Origin: Owenia fusiformis
Taxonomy: Eukaryota; Annelida; Polychaeta; Sabellida; Oweniidae
DNA: 64,000 bases
Assembly (NCBI GenBank): GCA_903813345.2
Contig: CAIIXF020000010.1
Coordinates: 983,169-1,047,168 of the forward strand
Reading direction: 5' to 3'
The stretch's first letter is position 1, and each line of letters opens with the position of its first letter. The position numbers and the translations under genes are program-made. Under the pieces are notes generated by a model. It made no database searches. It saw only the letters and a list, made by a program, of their open reading frames with translations, and was not told the origin of the DNA. This document shows positions 58,630-64,000 of this stretch, piece by piece.

Positions 58630-61600
58630 ATAATAATAATAACTAGACATGTAAATTGAACAAGTTCAATTTAAGACTCCAGATTTCAGACTTTTTTTAA
58701 GCTGAGTCATCCAAATACTTGTAAGCTGAGTCATTCAGAATAAGCTGAGTCAGCTAGAATATAGACATTTAGACAACTCTTAAGAATGTTATCTTCGACT
58801 CCTTTGGCTTAACATGGGGATATCATCATATCGACCTTTCGAGACTTCAAACGGCTATAACTATCTAATCAGAAGTTGGATCAAAATTTGGTTTAAAGAT
58901 TCTGAATCGCAAAAATAAGGAAAAACTATGAATTTGACCTAGATTTTGACCTAGGCATTTTGCTGTCCAAATTTTAAAGCTAGATAGCCTTCGAGGTCCC
59001 ATTCTTTTATAGGCTTTCAGAATGTTAAGCTGTACTCAGTTTATATCTGGTATTTTACACTTCAAAAAAATCTTTTTTCTCATTGACATAACATGGGGCA
59101 CCAAATTTAGCGATTTTTGAGCTTTCAAAACGCCATAACTTCCGAACCGGAAGTCTGATTCAAATTCGGTTTGCAGATTCGGATTCCTGAGATCATTCTT
59201 CACTTATTTCATAACTCACATGTTGAATTTGGAGATCTTTTTGTTCTGACCTATTTCCGGACGCCATATCTCAAAATTGGTAAGAGTAATCAAAATTCTG
59301 ATGTCATAACTTTGATTCGCCTTTTTCTAAGCTACATGATGAAAAAAAGATGAAGGAGTTACGATGAATATTGACAAAGATATGATGAAGAATGTTGAAA
59401 ATGTAAGATTTGACCTAGTTCTTGACCTTTGACCTAGATAAAAATTTGACCTAATTTCCCAGAAAGCCAGATACATTCCCTAGTTAACCATGTAAGTTGG
59501 TTTAAGTAAGATGTTATAGTTGGAGAGAAAATCTGTTAGGAGGAAGAAGAAAGAATAAAGAATAATAACTAGATTGGTAAATTGAACAAAGTTCAATTTA
59601 AGACTCCAGATTGATTTACTTGAGTAAAGAGCTGAGTAGGAAGCTGAGTACGTAGATGATTAAGTAATGGAGTAAGTAGCTGAGTAGGTAGCTGAGTAAG
59701 TAGCTGAGTAGGTAGCTGAGTAAGTAGCTGAGTAGGTAGCTGAGAAGTAGGTAGCTAAGTAGGTAGCAGAGTAGGTATGTAGGTAGGTATGTAAGTAGGA
59801 ATTGTTGAAAGTATATTTGATGGATCTGCATTGTGGATACTGGCAAATGTGAATTTTAAACAAATGTGAATTTAAAAATGGCATAGAATCTAAACTGGGA
59901 GTCGGATTGAAAGTTGATTTGCAGATTTGGATACCTTAGAAAGTTCTACCCTTAATTCATAACTCATAAGTTAAATTTGGAGAACTTTTTATTTTGACCT
60001 ACTTTTCGGACACCATATCTCAAAAGTGGGTCAAAATACTTTCTGACGGCAAAAGGCTAACACTATTAGCACACTCTTTGTTACCTGTATACAAAATTTT
60101 GAAGCAAATTATTAAAGTGTAATGTCAGAATCGCAAAATTAAGGAAAAGCTATGAATTTGACCTAGATTTTGACCTTGGGATTTTGGTGTCCAAATTTTG
60201 AAGCTAGGTAGCTGTTTGAGGTCCCCTTCTTTTATAGACTTTCATTATGTTGAGCTGTACTCAGTCTATACCTGGTATTTTACACTTCAAAAAGATATTT
60301 TTCCCTATTGATATAACATGGGGCACCAAATTTAGCAATTTTTGAGCTTTCAAAATGCCATAACTTCCGACCTGAAAGTCGAATCAAAATTTGATTTGCA
60401 GATTCGGATTCCTGAGAAAATTCTACTCTTACTTCATAGCTCATATGTTAAATTTGGAGAACTTTTTATTTTGACCTACTTTTCGGACACCATATCTCAA
60501 AAGTGGGTCAAAATACTTCCTGACGGCAATTATTAGCACACTCTTTGCTACCTGTATACAAAATTTAGAAGCAAATCATTTAAGTGTAGTGTCAGAATCG
60601 TAAAAATTAGGAAAAACTATCAATTTGACCTAGATTTTGACCTTGGGATTTTGGTGTCGAAATTTTGAAGCTAGGTAGCTTTTGGGTACCCTTCATTTAT
60701 AGGAATTCATTATGTTAAGCTGCACTCTGTCTATATCTCATATTTTACAATTAAAAAAGTCTTTTTTCCCATTGACTTAACATGGGGCACCAAATTTAGC
60801 AATATTTGAGCTTTCAAATCGCCATAACTTCCAAACAGGAAGTCGGATCGAAATTTGGTTTGCAGATTCAGATTCCTGAGAAAATTCTACCCTTATTTCA
60901 TAGCTCATATGCTAAATTTGGAGAACTTTTTTAGTTTGACCTACTTTCCGGATGCCATATCTCAAAATCGCTAAGAGTAATTAAAAAACGGATGGCACAC
61001 TCTCTATTTGTTTTTTTCTAAGCTACATGTTGAAAAAAAGATAAAGGAGTTACCACAAGTAACAACGAAGATAATTGACAGAATGTTGATTTGACCTAAA
61101 TTTGACCTAGTTCTTGACCTTTGACCTAGATAAAAATTTGACCTAATTTCCCAGAAACTAGGTTGATGGGCTATGTTAGCCATGTAAGTAGGTTAAAGTA
61201 AGTTCTTCTAGTTGCTGAGAAAAAGTGTTCGGAAAGAAAGAAAGAAAGAATGAATAATAACTAGATTGGTAAATTGAACAAAGTTCAATTTAAGACTCCA
61301 GATTGATTTACTTGTGTAAAGAGCTGAGTAAGTACCTGAGTAGGAAGCTGAGTAAGTAGATGATTAAGTAAATGAGTAAGTAGCTTAGTAGGCAGCTGAG
61401 TAAGTAGCTGAGTAAGCAACTGAGTAGATAGCTGAGTAAGTAGCTAAGTATGTAGCTAAGTAGGTAGCCGAGTAGGTAGGTAGGTAAGTAGGAATATTTG
61501 ACCGGTAGTCGGATTGAAATTTGATTTGCAGATTCGGATTCCTGAGAAAATTCTACCCTTAATTCATAACTCATACGTTAAATTTGGAGAACCTTTCATG

Positions 61601-64000
61601 TTGACCTACATTTCGGGCACTATATCTCAAAAGTGGGTCAAAATACTTTCTGACGGCAAAAGGCTAACACTATTAGCACACTCTTTGCTACCTGTATACA
61701 AAATTTTGAAGCAAATAATTAAAGTGTAGTGTCAGAATCGCAAAAATAAGTAAAAACTATAAATTTGACCTAGATTTTGACCTAGGCATTTTGGTGTCCA
61801 AATTTTGAAGCAAGATAGCTTTTGAGGTCCCTTTCTTTTATAGGCTTTCATTATGTAAAGCTGTACTCAAGTCTATATCTCGTATTTTACACTTCAAAAA
61901 AATCCTTTTTCCCATTGCCATAACATGGGGCACCAAATTTAGCGATTTTTGAGCTTTCAAAACGCCATAACTTCTGAACGGGAAGTCAGATCGAAATTTG
62001 TTTTGCAGATTCGGATTCCTGAGAAAATTTTACCTCTAATTCATAACACATACGTTAAATTTAGCGAATTTTTATTTTGACCTACTTTTTGGACACAGCA
62101 TAACTTCGTAACCGGAAGTCGGATCGAATTTTGGTTTGCAGATTCGGATTCCTCGGAAAATTCTACCCTTAATTCATAGCTCATATGTTAAATTTGGAGA
62201 ACTTTTTATTTTGACCTACATTTCGGACACCATATCTCAAAAGTGGGTCAAAATACTTTCTGACGGCAAAAAGCTAACACTATTAGCACACTCTTTGCTA
62301 CCTGTATACAAAATATTGAAGCAAATTATTAAAGTGTAGTGTCAGAATCGTAAAAATAAGGAAAAGCTGTGAATTTGACCTAGATTTTGACCTAGGCATT
62401 TTGGTGTCCAAATTTTGAAGTTATGTAGCTTTTGAGGTCCCCTTCTTTTATAGGCATTCATTATGTTAAGCTGTACTCAGTCTATATCTTGTATTTTACA
62501 CTTCGAAAAAGTCTTTTTTCCCATTGGCTTAACATGGGCACCAAATTTAGCGATTTTTGAGATTTCAAAACGCCATAACTTCCGAACCGGTAGTCGGATC
62601 GGAATTTTGTTTGCAGATTCGGATTCCTGAGATAATTCTACACTTATTTGATGATTCACACGTTGAATTTAGAGAACTTTTTATGTTCTGACCTATTTTC
62701 GGACGCCATATCTCAAAATCGGTAAGAGTAATCAAAAAACAGTTTGATATTCGCAATGAGCTTTTTCTAAGGAACATGATGAAAAAAAACCGGAGCAAAA
62801 ATACTGAAGGACGACTGAGAAAACTTGTAAAATAGTGAAAAACCACGATTTGACCTAGTTCTTGACCTTTGACCTAGATAAACATTTGACCTTATTTCCC
62901 AGAAACTAGGTATCATTACTTAGTTGACTATGTTAGCAGATTTAAGTTAGTCCTTCTAGTTGCTGAGAAAAAGTGTTCGGAAAGAAAGAATAATAACTAG
63001 ACCTGGGAAATTGAACAAGTTCAATTTCAGACTCCAGATTCTTCTGGGGTTTTTAAAAAGACAGATGGACAGACGGATGGAAGGACGGACTGGCTGGACT
63101 TGGACTGGACCTTGACTGGATTTGAACCTTGACTGGATTGAACCTGGGCTGGTCTTGGACTGGACTTAGACTATACTTGGACCTGTACTGGCCTTGGAAC
63201 TGGACTGGAATTGACCTGAACCTGGACTTTGACTGGACTGGAACCTGATTTGGACTAAGACCTGGACTTGGACCTGTAAATGGACTGGACAGGTATTTTT
63301 TCGATTTTTTTCTTCACTTCTCTTGACTTTCTATAAGGCTATCATCAGATCGATTTTTCTCGAAATTTCAAAATGCCATAACTTTTGAACAGGAAGTCTG
63401 ATCGAAATTTGATTTGCAGATTCGGATTCCTGAGAAAATTCTATCTTTAATTCATAACTCATACGTTAAATTTGGAGAACTCTTTATTTTGACCTACTTT
63501 TCGGACACACCATAACTTCCGAACCGGAAGTCGGATTGACATTTGGTTTGCAGATTCGGATTCCTGACAGAATTCTATCCTTAATTCATAACTCATATGT
63601 TCAATTTAGAAAACTTTTTATTTTGACCTACTTTTCAGACACCATATCTCAAAAGTGGGCCAAAATACTTTCTGACGGCAAAAGGCTAACACTATTAGCC
63701 CACTCTTGGCTACATATATACACAATTTCGAAGAATATAATTAAAGTGTAGTGTCAGGATCGCAAAAATAAGGATAAACTATGAATTTGACCTAGATTTT
63801 GACTTAGGGATTTTGGTGTCCAAATTTTAAAGTTAAGTAGCCTTCAAGGTCCCCTTCTTTCATAGGCTTTCATTATTTTAAGCTGTACTTAGTCTAAATC
63901 TCGTATTTTACACTTCAAAAAAATCTTTTTTCCCATTGCCATAACATGGGGCACCAAATTTAGCGATTTTTGAGCTTTCAAAATGTCATAACTTCCAAAC
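58630..64000 (+). repeat. Tandemly arranged long repeat family to window end
   Basis: Four unit starts at about 58632, 59568, 61259 and 62996 share AACTAGA, a palindrome AAATTGAACAAGTTCAATTT and AGACTCCAGATT. Inside, a motif of about 60 bp (CATAACTTCCGAACCGGAAG, CAGATTCGGATTCCTGAG) recurs around ten times, with TGACCTAGATTTTGACCTAG and ATAACATGGGGCACCAAATT. Two units carry GAGTAAGTAGCT microsatellites (59640-59790, 61320-61490); one carries GGACTGGACTTGGACTG (63090-63290). No gene seen. Confidence 0.8.

Noticed and set aside
59616-61574. Frames coding YLLSYLLSYLL-like repeats
   Set aside because: Translation of the GAGTAAGTAGCT microsatellite, not a membrane protein.
1-64000. Bacterial-style operons, riboswitches or origins
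   Set aside because: GT-AG introns, laminin and animal repeats show nuclear animal DNA; no such signals seen.

Overview
The window is nuclear DNA from an invertebrate animal, AT-rich, intron-rich and crowded with repeats. The pearl-like elements (tandem cores plus GGAC/GACGG microsatellites), DIRS and gag-only LTR elements and large introns suggest a marine lophotrochozoan, perhaps a bivalve or relative. That placement is an inference.

The backbone is one gene on the minus strand, a laminin alpha-type chain. I traced 31 exons from 57.3 kb down to 11.6 kb, and their splice phases agree throughout (about 1,712 residues). In protein order they encode a short L4b-like segment, five laminin EGF (LE) repeats, a laminin IV (L4) domain, six more LE repeats, the coiled-coil domain II/I and the start of the first laminin G domain. 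Both ends of the gene lie outside the window. A phase 1-1 exon in the middle of the coiled coil (16353-16640) encodes a separate cysteine-rich domain that is not part of any laminin architecture I know.

Two other genes lie on the plus strand inside the laminin locus. A two-exon type I membrane protein with MANSC-like cysteine repeats (6875-9959) sits where the remaining LG exons would be expected. A C2H2 zinc-finger gene with an uninterrupted coding region (41608-43935) lies in the 19 kb first intron.

The most unusual signal is a set of tandem arrays that begin at laminin exon edges and copy splice sites: 8 x 30 bp at exon 28, 5 x 82 bp at exon 25, 34 x 74 bp at exon 18, 10 x 103 bp at exon 14 and one partial copy at exon 15. 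The 74 bp unit fuses the 39-nt end of exon 18 to the end of a transposon. It thereby forms an in-frame, exon-like cassette with both splice signals, repeated 34 times.

The rest is mobile DNA. 0-6.3 kb holds a 5'-truncated LINE and a three-level nest (pearl-like repeat, TIR element, Gypsy fossil). 31.5-32.5 kb is a 1,020 bp foldback element. 38.6-40.4 kb is a composite with identical 467 bp ends. 46.4-57.1 kb is another nest: a pearl-like repeat holding a DIRS element, whose internal complementary region holds a young gag-only LTR element. 57.4-64 kb is satellite-like repeat with no recognisable gene.
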